A stretch of DNA of 64,000 bases from Ketobacter sp964016105 (GCA_964016105.1 CAXHEX010000007.1:183902-247901); one strand, 5' to 3'. Counted from the first letter of the stretch, positions 43,033 through 51,429 are shown. The notes: generated by a model not told the origin, from the sequence alone. Numbers and translations: made by a program.

Positions 43033-43338
43033 ATGGGTGCGTTAACCAAGGCTGATTTAGCTGAAAAGCTATTTGAAGAACTTGGGTTGAACAAGCGAGA
43101 AGCCAAAGAAATGGTGGAGCTCTTTTTTGAAGAAATCCGAGCGTCGCTTGAATCAAACGAACACGTTAAGCTTTCAGGGTTTGGCAACTTTGATCTGCGC
43201 AACAAGCGGGAGCGCCCAGGGCGTAACCCCAAAACCGGGGAAGAAATCCCGATTTCCGCACGGCGAGTGGTAACCTTTCGTCCAGGTCAAAAGTTGAAGC
43301 AACGAGTGGAAGCCTATGCTGGAAGCAAGCAACAATAA
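43033..43338 (+). CDS. ihfA: Integration host factor alpha subunit
   Basis: HU/IHF-family DNA-bending protein of 101 residues. It has ALTKADLAEKLFEELGLNKREAK, KLSGFGNFDLRNK and the flexible beta-arm with RPGRNPKTGEEIPISARRVV, whose Pro inserts into the minor groove. It pairs with IhfB, encoded elsewhere. The gene begins two bases after the pheT stop, as in Pseudomonas and E. coli, and its end overlaps the merR gene by 23 bases. Confidence 0.96.
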   Translation: MGALTKADLAEKLFEELGLNKREAKEMVELFFEEIRASLESNEHVKLSGFGNFDLRNKRERPGRNPKTGEEIPISARRVVTFRPGQKLKQRVEAYAGSKQQ

Positions 43339-43675
43339 CGAACTGCCCGCCATACCCGGAAAACGCTATTTCACCATTGGTGAGGTTAGTGAGCTGTGTG
43401 ACGTAAAACCCCATGTTTTGCGTTACTGGGAGCAGGAGTTCAATCAATTAAAGCCCGTGAAGCGCCGTGGCAACAGGCGTTACTATCAGCGTCAAGACGT
43501 CATTATGATTCGTCAGATCCGCAGTCTTCTTTATGATCAGGGCTATACCATAGGCGGCGCCAGGCAGAAATTAACTGGAGATGACGCCAAAGAGGATATT
43601 ACCAAGTCCTCTCAGCTGATTCGTCAGATGATCACTGAGCTTGAAGACGTTTTGTTCGTGCTCAAAGAACACTAA
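43316..43675 (+). CDS. MerR-family transcriptional regulator
   Basis: The 119-residue product has the MerR winged helix: YFTIGEVSELCDVKPHVLRYWEQEF with RRGNRRYYQRQDV, then the dimerisation helix LIRQMITELEDVLFVL. There are no conserved metal-binding Cys residues. This small MerR protein always follows ihfA in Pseudomonas-like genomes (recalled), with unknown targets. Its ATG lies inside ihfA (overlap 23 bases), consistent with coupling, and tRNA-Pro follows. Confidence 0.9.
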   Translation: MLEASNNNELPAIPGKRYFTIGEVSELCDVKPHVLRYWEQEFNQLKPVKRRGNRRYYQRQDVIMIRQIRSLLYDQGYTIGGARQKLTGDDAKEDITKSSQLIRQMITELEDVLFVLKEH

Positions 43676-43698
43676 TAGAACAGCTGTCAAAAAAGCAT

Positions 43699-43726
43699 TT
43701 GATAATTCGGCCGAATGCGGTATTAT
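43699..43726 (+). promoter_or_regulatory. Sigma70-like promoter for tRNA-Pro
   Basis: TTGATA (43699-43704) and TATTAT (43721-43726) have a 16-base spacer. The spacer contains a perfect 12-base palindrome, ATTCGGCCGAAT (43705-43716). The tRNA 5' end is 56 bases beyond the -10 box. Confidence 0.65.
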
Positions 43727-43782
43727 TTGCCACCTCTTTTAGGGGGGGGCTGATCCAGTAACCTCTTGAAAAGCAACACAAT

Positions 43783-43859
43783 CGGGGCGTAGCGCAGTCT
43801 GGTAGCGCACCACACTGGGGGTGTGGTGGTCGTAGGTTCAAATCCTGCCGTCCCGACCA
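43783..43859 (+). tRNA. tRNA-Pro (anticodon GGG)
   Basis: A 77-nucleotide cloverleaf: acceptor CGGGGCG/CGTCCCG, D-arm with GCGCAGTCTGGTAGCGC, anticodon stem CCACA/TGTGG with loop CTGGGGG (GGG), T-arm GTAGGTTCAAATCCTGC, discriminator A and encoded CCA. Its place after the merR gene matches Pseudomonas (recalled). Confidence 0.97.
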
Positions 43860-44093
43860 AATCTTGCAGACCCTTTCTGTATTTCCTTCTTATGCACTTC
43901 TGTTACCTGGCTTATCTGGCTGGTAACGAGTAATTACCTTTCCCTCCTCCTTAGCACGACTTTTCATTTCTGCCAGGCCATAGCTTGGGTTTTTTGTATA
44001 TTTGTTAACCTGTCGTAAAACATCATCACCAATCTCGCACTGTTGGCAACTTTTTAATAGGTTAAAAAGTAAACATATTCATTAAAAAAAGCG

Positions 44094-45278
44094 ATGTCTC
44101 GCCAAGAATGTGTGAGTGCAGAAATGCCTATTAAAGAACAAATACTTCATCGTTTAGGTAATCCTTTGGAGTGGAGCTCCGCCCGTAAGGCGTCGGTACT
44201 TCTTTGGAGTTACTTTATTGATCAATTGTTGTATCAGCTGTTCCTATGGATGAGTAAGACATGGGAGTATTTGATACCTTGGGCCAACCAGGCCCAGGCT
44301 GCCTACCACCAACCTTATTTCAATTCGTTGATCGTGACGTCCATTTGTCTGATTGGCTTTTCCCATGTGGGGCAGCGTCGGGGACACACTTCGGTTGTCT
44401 ATGAGTACGTGGCTTGTCTGTACTTTGGTTTGACTCATGTTTACTACGGTTACTGTATCGGTCTTATGTCCTTTCCTGTAGGTGTAGTATTAGTAGGGGC
44501 TCCGGTGGTCGGATTTATCCTTTCCGATCGTGGCGCCGTTGCGACTGCTTTCTTGTCCAGTGTGCTGTTAGTGGCTGTGCTGACGGTGGTCACCATGCAC
44601 GATGTGATTCCTTATGCGCCGCTGGCAGTGGGTTTGCACAATGATGCTGGACAAATGACACCTATCTGGGTGGTAGCGTACGTGATATTCGCTTTGCCTC
44701 ATTTGGCTTTTATTTTCGGATTATCTTACTTCGTGTTGGAACGCTGGAAGATGAGAGAGCAAGAGGCCACCCATCTCAGCCGCACAGACTCGCTCACCGG
44801 CCTATTAAATCGCAGGCACATTATGAGCCTGTTGGGTAAAGAGAAACTGCAATGTGAAACCCGTAAATCCGACTTGGCTGTGGTGATGATTGATCTTGAT
44901 CACTTCAAGTCAATAAACGACAAATGGGGACATGACGTGGGAGACTCGGTGCTTATCAAGGTTGCCCATACGCTGCGAAATTCTTTGCGGGAACTGGATC
45001 ATGTGGGGCGCTATGGGGGTGAAGAGTTTCTTGTGGTGCTGCCTGGGCTTGACGCTGGACAAGCAGAAAAATTAGCACAGCGCGTGCGATCGAACATTTC
45101 CGCCACAGAAGTTGTTTTGCCCAATGGAGAGCGTTTACCCATTTCAGCCAGTTTAGGCATGTGTTGCTACTGCGGAGATGCTGGTACCTCCATAGAGGAT
45201 CTGGTAAAAAGGGCAGATGTTGCCCTCTATATGGCAAAAGACGGTGGGCGCGACCAGCTGGTGGTGGCGCTGCCCTGA
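44094..45278 (+). CDS. Membrane diguanylate cyclase
   Basis: The 394-residue protein has about five or six N-terminal membrane helices (residues about 30-220, a MASE-like sensor I cannot place), then a GGDEF domain. The active site RYGGEEFLVVLP is intact, metal residues are in MIDLDHFKSINDKWGHDVGD, and the allosteric I-site RELD lies exactly five residues before GGEEF. It should therefore synthesise cyclic-di-GMP with product inhibition. ATG 44094 is used; ATG 44124 is an alternative. The 234-base gap before it holds no feature I can support. It is transcribed alone. Confidence 0.87.
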   Translation: MSRQECVSAEMPIKEQILHRLGNPLEWSSARKASVLLWSYFIDQLLYQLFLWMSKTWEYLIPWANQAQAAYHQPYFNSLIVTSICLIGFSHVGQRRGHTSVVYEYVACLYFGLTHVYYGYCIGLMSFPVGVVLVGAPVVGFILSDRGAVATAFLSSVLLVAVLTVVTMHDVIPYAPLAVGLHNDAGQMTPIWVVAYVIFALPHLAFIFGLSYFVLERWKMREQEATHLSRTDSLTGLLNRRHIMSLLGKEKLQCETRKSDLAVVMIDLDHFKSINDKWGHDVGDSVLIKVAHTLRNSLRELDHVGRYGGEEFLVVLPGLDAGQAEKLAQRVRSNISATEVVLPNGERLPISASLGMCCYCGDAGTSIEDLVKRADVALYMAKDGGRDQLVVALP

Positions 45279-45326
45279 TAGCACCGCCCCCATACCATTA
45301 GCCAATGATCGCTAAGGAAGTAAAAG

Positions 45327-45950
45327 TTGGAATCAATCTGGTTTGCCCGTACAAAAAGACTGTTGGCTTTAGCTGAAACCGGTCTGCAGTTTACCCATGA
45401 TCCATTTGATGCTGAGCGCTATGAGGAAATGGCTAACATCGCCATTGCCATGTTGGCGGAGATGAGTCAGACCCCAGTGGAATTATTGCAAACAGTTTTG
45501 CGCACTGGGGAAAGCGGTTATGTGACACCAAAAGTGGAGGTGCGAGGGGCGGTTTTTAAAGATAACAAGATTCTACTTATCCAAGAAAAAGAAGACGACC
45601 TATGGGCTCTGCCGGGCGGTTATGCCGATGTGGGTTTGTCTGCGGCAGAAAATGTAGAAAAAGAAATATTGGAAGAGGCGAATATCCAGGTTAAGGCAAA
45701 ATATTTGTATGCTTTAAGGCACAAAGCTAAAGGCGCTTATCCCGCGGATCCCAGAGATTTTTATAAGCTGCATTTTATTTGTGAGGGTTTGGGTGATCAG
45801 TTGCCTGCGGCGGGGATGGAAACCCAGAATGCGGCCTTTTTTGAACGCAATAAGTTGCCTCCCTTATCTTCTGGAAAAGTGCTGGTTGAAGATCTGCACG
45901 CCGCATGGGATTTTTTAAAGTGTCCGCAAAAATTACCGCGTTTTGATTAA
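45327..45950 (+). CDS. Nudix hydrolase (YjhB-like, with Nudix N-terminal domain)
   Basis: The 207-residue product has an N-terminal helical domain (PF12535-like, residues 1-60) and a Nudix domain (VEVRGAVFKDNKILLIQEKEDDLWALPGG). The Nudix box GGYADVGLSAAENVEKEILEEAN has Val-Gly where many members have Glu-x-Gly and Lys-Glu for Arg-Glu, as seen in YjhB-type ADP-ribose pyrophosphatases. Its metal Glu residues (EILEE) are kept. TTG 45327 is well placed behind AAGGAAG (six bases). It converges on the beta-barrel gene. Confidence 0.85.
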   Translation: MESIWFARTKRLLALAETGLQFTHDPFDAERYEEMANIAIAMLAEMSQTPVELLQTVLRTGESGYVTPKVEVRGAVFKDNKILLIQEKEDDLWALPGGYADVGLSAAENVEKEILEEANIQVKAKYLYALRHKAKGAYPADPRDFYKLHFICEGLGDQLPAAGMETQNAAFFERNKLPPLSSGKVLVEDLHAAWDFLKCPQKLPRFD

Positions 45951-45996
45951 ATTTCAATGGGTACAAACATAGATAGGGCCAGGACCGAGCCGGTTA

Positions 45997-46890
45997 TTAA
46001 AAGACGTAATGGATGCTGGCGCCTAACTCTTGATCTGGATACCCAGCGTGGTCTAGGTAGTCAGTGTAGAAAATTCGGCCGCCCAGGCGCTTTTGATTAC
46101 TAAAGCTTAGATAACCAATGCAATAATCCAGATCATCATAGGCATCTGATATGCTTTGCTGGAAATGATATTCCAGCCCGGGCTTTAACCAGGTAAACAA
46201 CGGGAATTCCGTACCTAGCCAAGTATAACCGTAATCTGACAACCCGTAGTTGGTGTTATTTTTTACCACAAAGTTGTAACCCAAGTTGGCATTGAGGCTG
46301 ACGTAAGCGGCCCTGTATAACCAGCTTGCTTCGACAAAAATATCCTGGGTTCCACTGCCGAATCCTTTTTGATCATCTCCGTTGTCAAACTTGAACCCCA
46401 TGCCGTAACTGCTTTCCAGGTTTCCGCCAGTGATGGTTGGGTAGTAGGAGACAAACAGTTCCACGTCGTTTAAGCCTGATGCATCTTCATCGCCACTGTT
46501 GGTCTGGTTCGCCAACCCATTGCATTGTTGTATCTGTTCTAAATTAATGGTCCCCCGATTGACCAGGATCAATTTCTGAACATTGTTGAGATTTGATATA
46601 AGGTTGCAAGTGGCACTTAGCACTGGGTAGGTGGGGTTGATAAAGTATTCACCTTGCACCTGTTGCCAAGGTAAGCTTATTACCATTGACCAGTTTTGCC
46701 AGTGAAGCGCGGGTGCCAAGGTGACGGTATCTATCTGGGCATCTGTTTCCATGAGGTTTTCACTAAGGTTTGCCTCAAATGTTTGGCGGCTGTGTTCCAA
46801 GCCCAGAGCCAAATTAAAATTGGGGTTGGCATAGGCTTTGTAGCTACATAGCATGATGGCTAACAGAAGAATTATTTTTTTTTGATACAC
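45997..46890 (-). CDS. Predicted outer-membrane beta-barrel protein
   Basis: The 297-residue product has a signal peptide (LLLAIMLCSYKAYA-NPN) and many alternating strands rich in aromatic residues and Gly (LAPALHWQNWSM, YGMGFKFDNGD, LNANLGYNFVV), ending with ASIHYVF, whose final Phe is typical of barrels inserted by BAM. Two Cys in the extended loop (residues 92 and 119, by eye) could form a disulfide. Function unknown; the family resembles uncharacterised transporter-like barrels. It ends the leftward ECF operon. Confidence 0.65.
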   Translation of the reverse strand: MYQKKIILLLAIMLCSYKAYANPNFNLALGLEHSRQTFEANLSENLMETDAQIDTVTLAPALHWQNWSMVISLPWQQVQGEYFINPTYPVLSATCNLISNLNNVQKLILVNRGTINLEQIQQCNGLANQTNSGDEDASGLNDVELFVSYYPTITGGNLESSYGMGFKFDNGDDQKGFGSGTQDIFVEASWLYRAAYVSLNANLGYNFVVKNNTNYGLSDYGYTWLGTEFPLFTWLKPGLEYHFQQSISDAYDDLDYCIGYLSFSNQKRLGGRIFYTDYLDHAGYPDQELGASIHYVF

Positions 46891-46903
46891 TTTTTCAATA
46901 CCT

Positions 46904-47410
46904 TTATTGGCGGCGCAAAAGACGTCTTTGGATTAAGTTTTCTCTAAGTTTCTGCCTTTCTTCTCTTCCCGCGCTGCGAAATCGTTTTCGTAATGCGTTT
47001 TTTTCAGCGCTTGTGAGAGACTGCCAGCTTGCGCGTAGTTGATCGCGCTGGTCTTGTGGCAATGATTTAAACCAGCGGAATCGTTGTTTTATTTGCTGTT
47101 GTTGTTCTGGGGTAAGTTGTTTGAAACGCTGATACTTTTGTCTCAGCTCTACTCGCTCCTCTACCGATAACGCCTGCCATCGCTGAAAACGATTCTGAAG
47201 CTGTTGCTGTTTCTCCTTTGGTAGTGAGTCAAATTGATTGGCTAATTGCACGTACTGATTACGCTCTGAATCACTGAGTTGATCCCAACTTTTTTCCATG
47301 GAGCCCAGTAACTGTTGGGTTGATTTGGGTAGGCTTTGCCAATGGTTGTTAGATTCTGCCATGGCAAAACATCCTATAAAAATTAAAACGATAGGTATCC
47401 ACTTAGTCAT
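46904..47410 (-). CDS. DUF3106-like secreted helical protein
   Basis: The 168-residue product has a signal peptide (IPIVLIFIGCFAMA-ESN). A run of about five near-repeats follows, each a Leu-x-x-x-x-Arg-x-x-(L/Q)-x-x-(R/K) helix pair with W or F (RFQRWQALSVEER, KYQRFKQLTPEQQ, RFRWFKSLPQDQR). This is the DUF3106 pattern, often next to ECF sigma genes. It resembles Spy/CpxP-like periplasmic helical proteins only loosely. It overlaps the previous gene by eight bases. Confidence 0.78.
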   Translation of the reverse strand: MTKWIPIVLIFIGCFAMAESNNHWQSLPKSTQQLLGSMEKSWDQLSDSERNQYVQLANQFDSLPKEKQQQLQNRFQRWQALSVEERVELRQKYQRFKQLTPEQQQQIKQRFRWFKSLPQDQRDQLRASWQSLTSAEKNALRKRFRSAGREERQKLRENLIQRRLLRRQ

Positions 47411-47687
47411 GATCCTGTTCCTCAGAAGCGGCCTGTTGCTCCACTGGAGTGGTTGGCTTAATCATTTTTCCATCTTTGTTCACTAGTCTACTGGCAGTTT
47501 CTAGATCCACTGGATCAAAAACCTCTCCACTTTGGTCGGTGTATTCCGCCATGTAGCGCCAAAATTCTGCGCTGGGGTTTATTGAATCACCACTAGTGGA
47601 TAGGGAAATACACATGGAGCAAAACAGCACTGCGCTGTGTTTGACTGCATTTGGTCTCACGGCACTTTGCCTGGATAGCTTATGCAT
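47403..47687 (-). CDS. Hypothetical exported protein of the ECF operon
   Basis: The 94-residue product starts at ATG 47687, overlapping the end of the DUF3619-like gene; a GTG at 47702 is in frame but less likely. A hydrophobic stretch VLFCSMCISLSTSG follows a basic N-terminus, resembling a signal sequence. The rest is polar and acidic, with EFWRYMAEYTDQSGEVFDPVDLE. I recognise no family. Tight overlaps on both sides (8 bases each) show it is translated with its neighbours. Confidence 0.6.
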   Translation of the reverse strand: MHKLSRQSAVRPNAVKHSAVLFCSMCISLSTSGDSINPSAEFWRYMAEYTDQSGEVFDPVDLETASRLVNKDGKMIKPTTPVEQQAASEEQDHD

Positions 47688-48039
47688 CAGGAATTTCACC
47701 AATGGCTTCCAGCATTTCCCAATCAGCTAACAAATCCGGCTCCATACTTAAGTACCAGCCCGGGTTCATATCATCTGATGCCTCTGAATTCTCTGCCACG
47801 GTAGAGGATTCAGTATTGTCATAACTTAAATGCCAAAGCGGCAGTATCAGCAAAGCCAACACCGCCGCCGCCGCAACAACACGCCAAGGGTTTTTTACGG
47901 TCTCTTGTGCTTGAATACGGGCATTGTCCAACTGCTCGTTAACTTCCGGGTCCAGATGCGACAGGCTTTGTTCCAAACTATTAGCGAGGTTTTGGCTAAA
48001 AAGATTCTTTTCATGGGAATCATGTGGCCGCTTCTTCAT
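47680..48039 (-). CDS. DUF3619-like membrane protein, possible anti-sigma factor
   Basis: The 119-residue product has a soluble N-terminal helix region (LANSLEQSLSHLDPEVNEQLDNARIQA), one membrane helix (VVAAAAVLALLILPLW) and an acidic periplasmic tail. This topology and its four-base overlap with the ECF sigma gene match DUF3619 proteins in sigma-DUF3619-DUF3106 operons. An anti-sigma role is an inference from position and topology; no zinc motif is visible. Confidence 0.65.
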   Translation of the reverse strand: MKKRPHDSHEKNLFSQNLANSLEQSLSHLDPEVNEQLDNARIQAQETVKNPWRVVAAAAVLALLILPLWHLSYDNTESSTVAENSEASDDMNPGWYLSMEPDLLADWEMLEAIGEIPDA

Positions 48040-48617
48040 TGGCAGTGCTCCAACAGTGTTTGGCGTAAGTTATTTACTGCACGGTGATAATGGGTTTTTA
48101 CCGAGCCCTCGCTGCAACCCATGGCTGCAGCTGTATTGGCCACATCGAATCCCTCCCAGGCCCGTAGCAAAAATGCTTGCTGCTGGCGTATGGGCAATGC
48201 CTCTACTGCTTTTAACGCCACCTCCATATCGTTGGCCAGATCCAATAACTTGGCTGGATCCTGTAGGGGTTGTTCGGTCATTTCTTCGAACAGGCCATCC
48301 AGATTGTCCTCGTTATCTAATTCTGAATCTCGATTCAAAAATGGCAGCCAGCGATGGCGGCGGCTACGCTGCCGATGCCAATCCATAATACGGTTTTGCA
48401 GGATACGCTGGAATAATGCGGGCCATTCCTGTGCCGGTCGCCCCTGATAATTGTGTGCCAGCTTCATCATGGCGTCCTGAACAATATCAAGAGCATCCGC
48501 ATTTTCATGGGTAGCCAAAAGCGCCATGCGATAAGCACGGCGCTGGACGCTGGCCAAGAAACTATCCAGGCTTAGCGGAACAACGTTGATATTATGGCTG
48601 GCAGCATTTGTGCTCAT
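48036..48617 (-). CDS. ECF-type RNA polymerase sigma factor
   Basis: The 193-residue product contains sigma2 (RRAYRMALLATHENADALDIVQDAMMKLAHNY) and sigma4 (LKAVEALPIRQQQAFLLRAWEG... CSEGSVKTHYHRAVNNL), the ECF layout without sigma3. ATG 48617 is used; a GTG at 48644 in frame adds nine residues and has AAGG too close. It overlaps the anti-sigma-like gene downstream and lies 10 bases after the exported hypothetical upstream. The two-gene link suggests an envelope-stress circuit. Confidence 0.85.
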   Translation of the reverse strand: MSTNAASHNINVVPLSLDSFLASVQRRAYRMALLATHENADALDIVQDAMMKLAHNYQGRPAQEWPALFQRILQNRIMDWHRQRSRRHRWLPFLNRDSELDNEDNLDGLFEEMTEQPLQDPAKLLDLANDMEVALKAVEALPIRQQQAFLLRAWEGFDVANTAAAMGCSEGSVKTHYHRAVNNLRQTLLEHCQ

Positions 48618-48627
48618 GGAGCGCTGA

Positions 48628-49152
48628 TTATTCCTGCCCACCACCTTGGTAGCTTCTAACTACCACCGCGCTATGGGTTTCGCCCTGATAGTCAGTTGCT
48701 GTGATGGTCTTGGTTAAGGTTTTTGCCTCTTTGTCCACAATAACATCTACCTGTTTGCTGGCTTCTGCACCTTGGCCATTGGTATGTGTAACCTGCTTAG
48801 TGTAGCCCTCTTGGGTTTTCTGTGCACTGCGTTGAGTTGTATAGGTGGCTCCGTTTAAGCGTTCACCTTCAGCGCTGCGAGTAAGGGTCCGTGTATCCTG
48901 GTCATACTCAAGATTCACCTGCCGATTCGCGGTCTGGCCGGACCCGGTTTCCAGGGTGTGCTTGCGAACAAATCCATTAGCAGTGGGGGTTTGTACCGTG
49001 TGACGGTGCATAAACCTACCTGCGCCAGTGCTGCGGGTGATATCAGAGGTGAATCCCGTGCGTTTCGTGGCTCTGGTTGAATCGGCCAGCGCGACGTTTA
49101 CTCCCAAGCTGGCCATAAGGGCAAGGGCAATGATTCCAGTCTTGTTCTTCAT
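48628..49152 (-). CDS. Hypothetical periplasmic protein, first gene of the ECF operon
   Basis: The 174-residue product has a clear signal peptide (IIALALMASLGVNVALA-DST) followed by repeated Thr/Arg-rich beta-prone motifs (FVRKHTLETGSG, NRQVNLEYDQDTRTLTRSAEG, KQVDVIVDKEAKTLTKTITATD). The two V-x-V-D-K/Q-E/D-T-x-T-x-T segments look like internal repeats. I recognise no family. It starts the leftward operon that holds the ECF sigma gene, so it may be an exported target or sensor of that circuit. Confidence 0.7.
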   Translation of the reverse strand: MKNKTGIIALALMASLGVNVALADSTRATKRTGFTSDITRSTGAGRFMHRHTVQTPTANGFVRKHTLETGSGQTANRQVNLEYDQDTRTLTRSAEGERLNGATYTTQRSAQKTQEGYTKQVTHTNGQGAEASKQVDVIVDKEAKTLTKTITATDYQGETHSAVVVRSYQGGGQE

Positions 49153-49211
49153 TCTAGTTCTCCAAATCCTGATATGGGTGAGGGTAAGATCATCTTTAGA
49201 CTTACTCTGGC

Positions 49212-49240
49212 TTTAACGGGAAAACACCCATATGGTTGAC
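49212..49240 (-). promoter_or_regulatory. Candidate ECF-type promoter
   Basis: On the minus strand GTCAACC (49234-49240) and CGTTAAA (49212-49218) lie 15 bases apart, a spacing and AAC/CGT arrangement common for ECF sigma factors. It is 60 bases before the first gene of the ECF operon. A sigma70 fit is poor. Possible autoregulation. Confidence 0.4.
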
Positions 49241-49315
49241 AAGAAAACTGAAAAAATACGGAAATAATTCAGGTGGGATATGTGGATCTAATTAACTATT
49301 TGAAAAGTATAGGAA

Positions 49316-49344
49316 AACCGGCTTTCCGTAGGGAGAAGCCGGTT
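49316..49344 (-). terminator. Hairpin after the lipocalin gene
   Basis: AACCGGCTT and AAGCCGGTT form a perfect 9-base-pair stem with an 11-base loop, 40 bases past the lipocalin stop. On the minus strand TTTTCC follows, a short U-run, so this is a plausible terminator for the lipocalin transcript. Confidence 0.65.
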
Positions 49345-49384
49345 ATTAAGAATGTGTGAAGGCCAATCAATCGATGGGTTTGGC

Positions 49385-49933
49385 CTAGAAGTGAAGAGGT
49401 TGTTCAGTTAACAGGAGTTTATCGGTATTGATCCCTTGCTCCTCCAGCTGAGCCAGGATCAGATCGTAGGTGTCTTGATCTATCTGCGGCGTTCTACTGA
49501 GTACAAATAGTGTGAATCTGAATGGATCAGTAACCACAGCGTAGCTGTAATTTTCCGCGTCCAACAGCACAATAAGGTAGTTGGCATAGGGAAAACTCGG
49601 CACACCAGGGAAAGTCACTTTCAGGCGAGAGTTTGTTTCGGTATCCACCACCACGGCCTTACCCAGGATTTCGTCTATGGGCCCGTCCAGGCTGTCTTTA
49701 AAGCCTTTGTTGTAGACCTGGACAGTGCCGTCGGCCAGCAGGGTGTAGTCTGCTGTGACCCCAACCAGACCCTCGTTGAAAGAAGTTTCATAAGCGGAAA
49801 GCTGATACCAAGTGCCCATGTATCTTTCGATATCCACATAGGGAACGGTTTGGGTCTGTTTGCATCCCGCCATCAGCAACAAACACAGGCTTAGGGCGGT
49901 TAATTTTGAGAGTACGTGGGTTGGGAAGGTCAT
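49385..49933 (-). CDS. blc: Outer-membrane lipoprotein lipocalin (Blc-like)
   Basis: The 182-residue product has a lipoprotein signal with lipobox LMAGC. The lipocalin signature GTWYQLSAYETSF is followed by TADYTLLADGTVQVYNKG, PFRFTLFVLSRTPQID and a C-terminal helix (DLILAQLEEQGI). Blc binds lysophospholipids and is induced by envelope stress or starvation in E. coli. It sits alone, leftward, with a hairpin after it. No Asp at +2 (K follows the Cys), so outer-membrane sorting is expected. Confidence 0.9.
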   Translation of the reverse strand: MTFPTHVLSKLTALSLCLLLMAGCKQTQTVPYVDIERYMGTWYQLSAYETSFNEGLVGVTADYTLLADGTVQVYNKGFKDSLDGPIDEILGKAVVVDTETNSRLKVTFPGVPSFPYANYLIVLLDAENYSYAVVTDPFRFTLFVLSRTPQIDQDTYDLILAQLEEQGINTDKLLLTEQPLHF

Positions 49934-50063
49934 GCTTTCATGCTCCGTTTAGTTTTCTGCAAAGGTATAACGGACCATGTGAACGGGGTGTGAATGTGCT
50001 GAAATGGATTCTCGGCCAGCATTACTTGCACTGGCCGAGGTGGGTTGCTAAGCAGCCTGCTGC

Positions 50064-51263
50064 TTAGGCAGCCGCGTTGGCGAAGTTTACATTCAGCATC
50101 TGTAGCCGTTTACGCTGCATCTTCAGCATGAACTCCATTTCCTTAAACCGTGAACGAACAGTGGCCTGCTCCCACTTTTGCTGGAGTTCTTGCTTTTTCT
50201 CTTCAAATTCCTGCCGTTTCTGCTGTACCCATTCTCCCCTGAGCTGCTTCCACTCGGTGAGGGTTTTCAGAAACTGCTGGTACTCAGTTTCCAAGGTCTT
50301 ACGCAGAGCTTCTACGTTGGGAGAGGGTAAACGGCTTAGATCCAGCTGTGAGTGGGCTTTTTCGAATTGCATTTTCACTAACGCTTCTTGAATCTTGAAA
50401 CTGGGAACGCGTTTGAGGTTTGACGCCAATCCAACCCATGACATGCAGTTAATTAACCACTTGGTTGGATCGAATTGCCACAAACGAACGCCATTCCGAT
50501 AGTCAGTTTGGAAGTAATGATGATAATTGTGGTAACCCTCTCCGTAGGTAAACAGGGCCAACATGAAGTTATCTTTCGCGGTGTTGGTGTTGGTGTAGGG
50601 TTGTTTGCCCCACATATGGCAAAGGCTGTTGATGAAGAATGTCACATGGTGGCTGATAACCAAGCGCAGAACGCCGGCCAGCAACAGCATGCCAAGAATA
50701 TTGCCATTCAAGTAACCCAGCAGGAGCGGTATTCCAATGTTGGTGAGCACCACCAGGGCAGCATAATGCCGGTGCTGGAACATGACGATTTTATCCCGCT
50801 CCAGGTCTTGTACATTACCAAAGTCCACTTCGCCGCTTTTATAGTCCCTCAGCATCCAGCCAATATGAGCAAACCAAAAACCCCGGTTGATGGAGTAGGG
50901 GTCTTTTTCATTATCATCCACATGGCGGTGGTGTCGGCGATGACCAGAGCACCATATTAGCGCACTGTTCTGGATAGCGCAGGCTCCGCCCAAGGCGAAT
51001 AAGACCCTTACAAAGGGCTTGGCGTCGTAGGCTCGATGTGACCAAAGGCGATGATAGCCAGCGGTGATTGAGAATCCGCAGAAGGCCAGCAGTAGGAAGA
51101 ACGAGATCCACTCCACCATGTCGTAGCCCACAAGAAAGCCGTATATGGGGACTGCGGTAACTGCGATCAGGAAAGTGGTGCTGAAAAGCAGGGTGGTCAC
51201 CCACAGCAGTGGGGGCTGTTCCGAAGAATCCTGGCTAGGCTTCATCATAACTACTTTACTCAT
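50064..51263 (-). CDS. Fatty acyl-CoA delta-9-type desaturase
   Basis: Integral-membrane desaturase of 399 residues with the three histidine boxes HRLWSHR, HRRHHRH and HNYHH, and about four membrane helices. It introduces a cis double bond into acyl-CoA or acyl lipids using two iron atoms. A C-terminal extension (about residues 290-399) is a long charged helix rich in Gln, Glu, Lys and Arg, predicted coiled coil, which is not part of the catalytic core. The gene is leftward and monocistronic. Confidence 0.9.
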   Translation of the reverse strand: MSKVVMMKPSQDSSEQPPLLWVTTLLFSTTFLIAVTAVPIYGFLVGYDMVEWISFFLLLAFCGFSITAGYHRLWSHRAYDAKPFVRVLFALGGACAIQNSALIWCSGHRRHHRHVDDNEKDPYSINRGFWFAHIGWMLRDYKSGEVDFGNVQDLERDKIVMFQHRHYAALVVLTNIGIPLLLGYLNGNILGMLLLAGVLRLVISHHVTFFINSLCHMWGKQPYTNTNTAKDNFMLALFTYGEGYHNYHHYFQTDYRNGVRLWQFDPTKWLINCMSWVGLASNLKRVPSFKIQEALVKMQFEKAHSQLDLSRLPSPNVEALRKTLETEYQQFLKTLTEWKQLRGEWVQQKRQEFEEKKQELQQKWEQATVRSRFKEMEFMLKMQRKRLQMLNVNFANAAA

Positions 51264-51377
51264 TCATTCAGACTAATGGATATCTAATTATTGTAGACCT
51301 TATCGGTGCCGCAAAGGTGCGATGTAATCCGAAGGTTGCTAAATATTATCCTAATTTTTGCAGGAGGTATATTACAG

Positions 51378-51405
51378 AAAAAAAGCGGCACTAGGCCGCT
51401 TTCTT
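51378..51405 (-). terminator. Intrinsic terminator after the phasin-like gene
   Basis: AAGCGGC and GCCGCTT form a seven-base-pair stem with a five-base loop. On the minus strand it is followed by a long T-run (A bases at 51378-51384), 25 bases after the gene's stop. Confidence 0.85.
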
Positions 51406-51429
51406 AAGAATTTGGTTCAATTTCTTATC

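Noticed and set aside
47924..48388. A 154-codon plus-strand frame opposite the sigma factor
   Set aside because: It is antisense to sigma2/sigma4 motifs and has no domain of its own.
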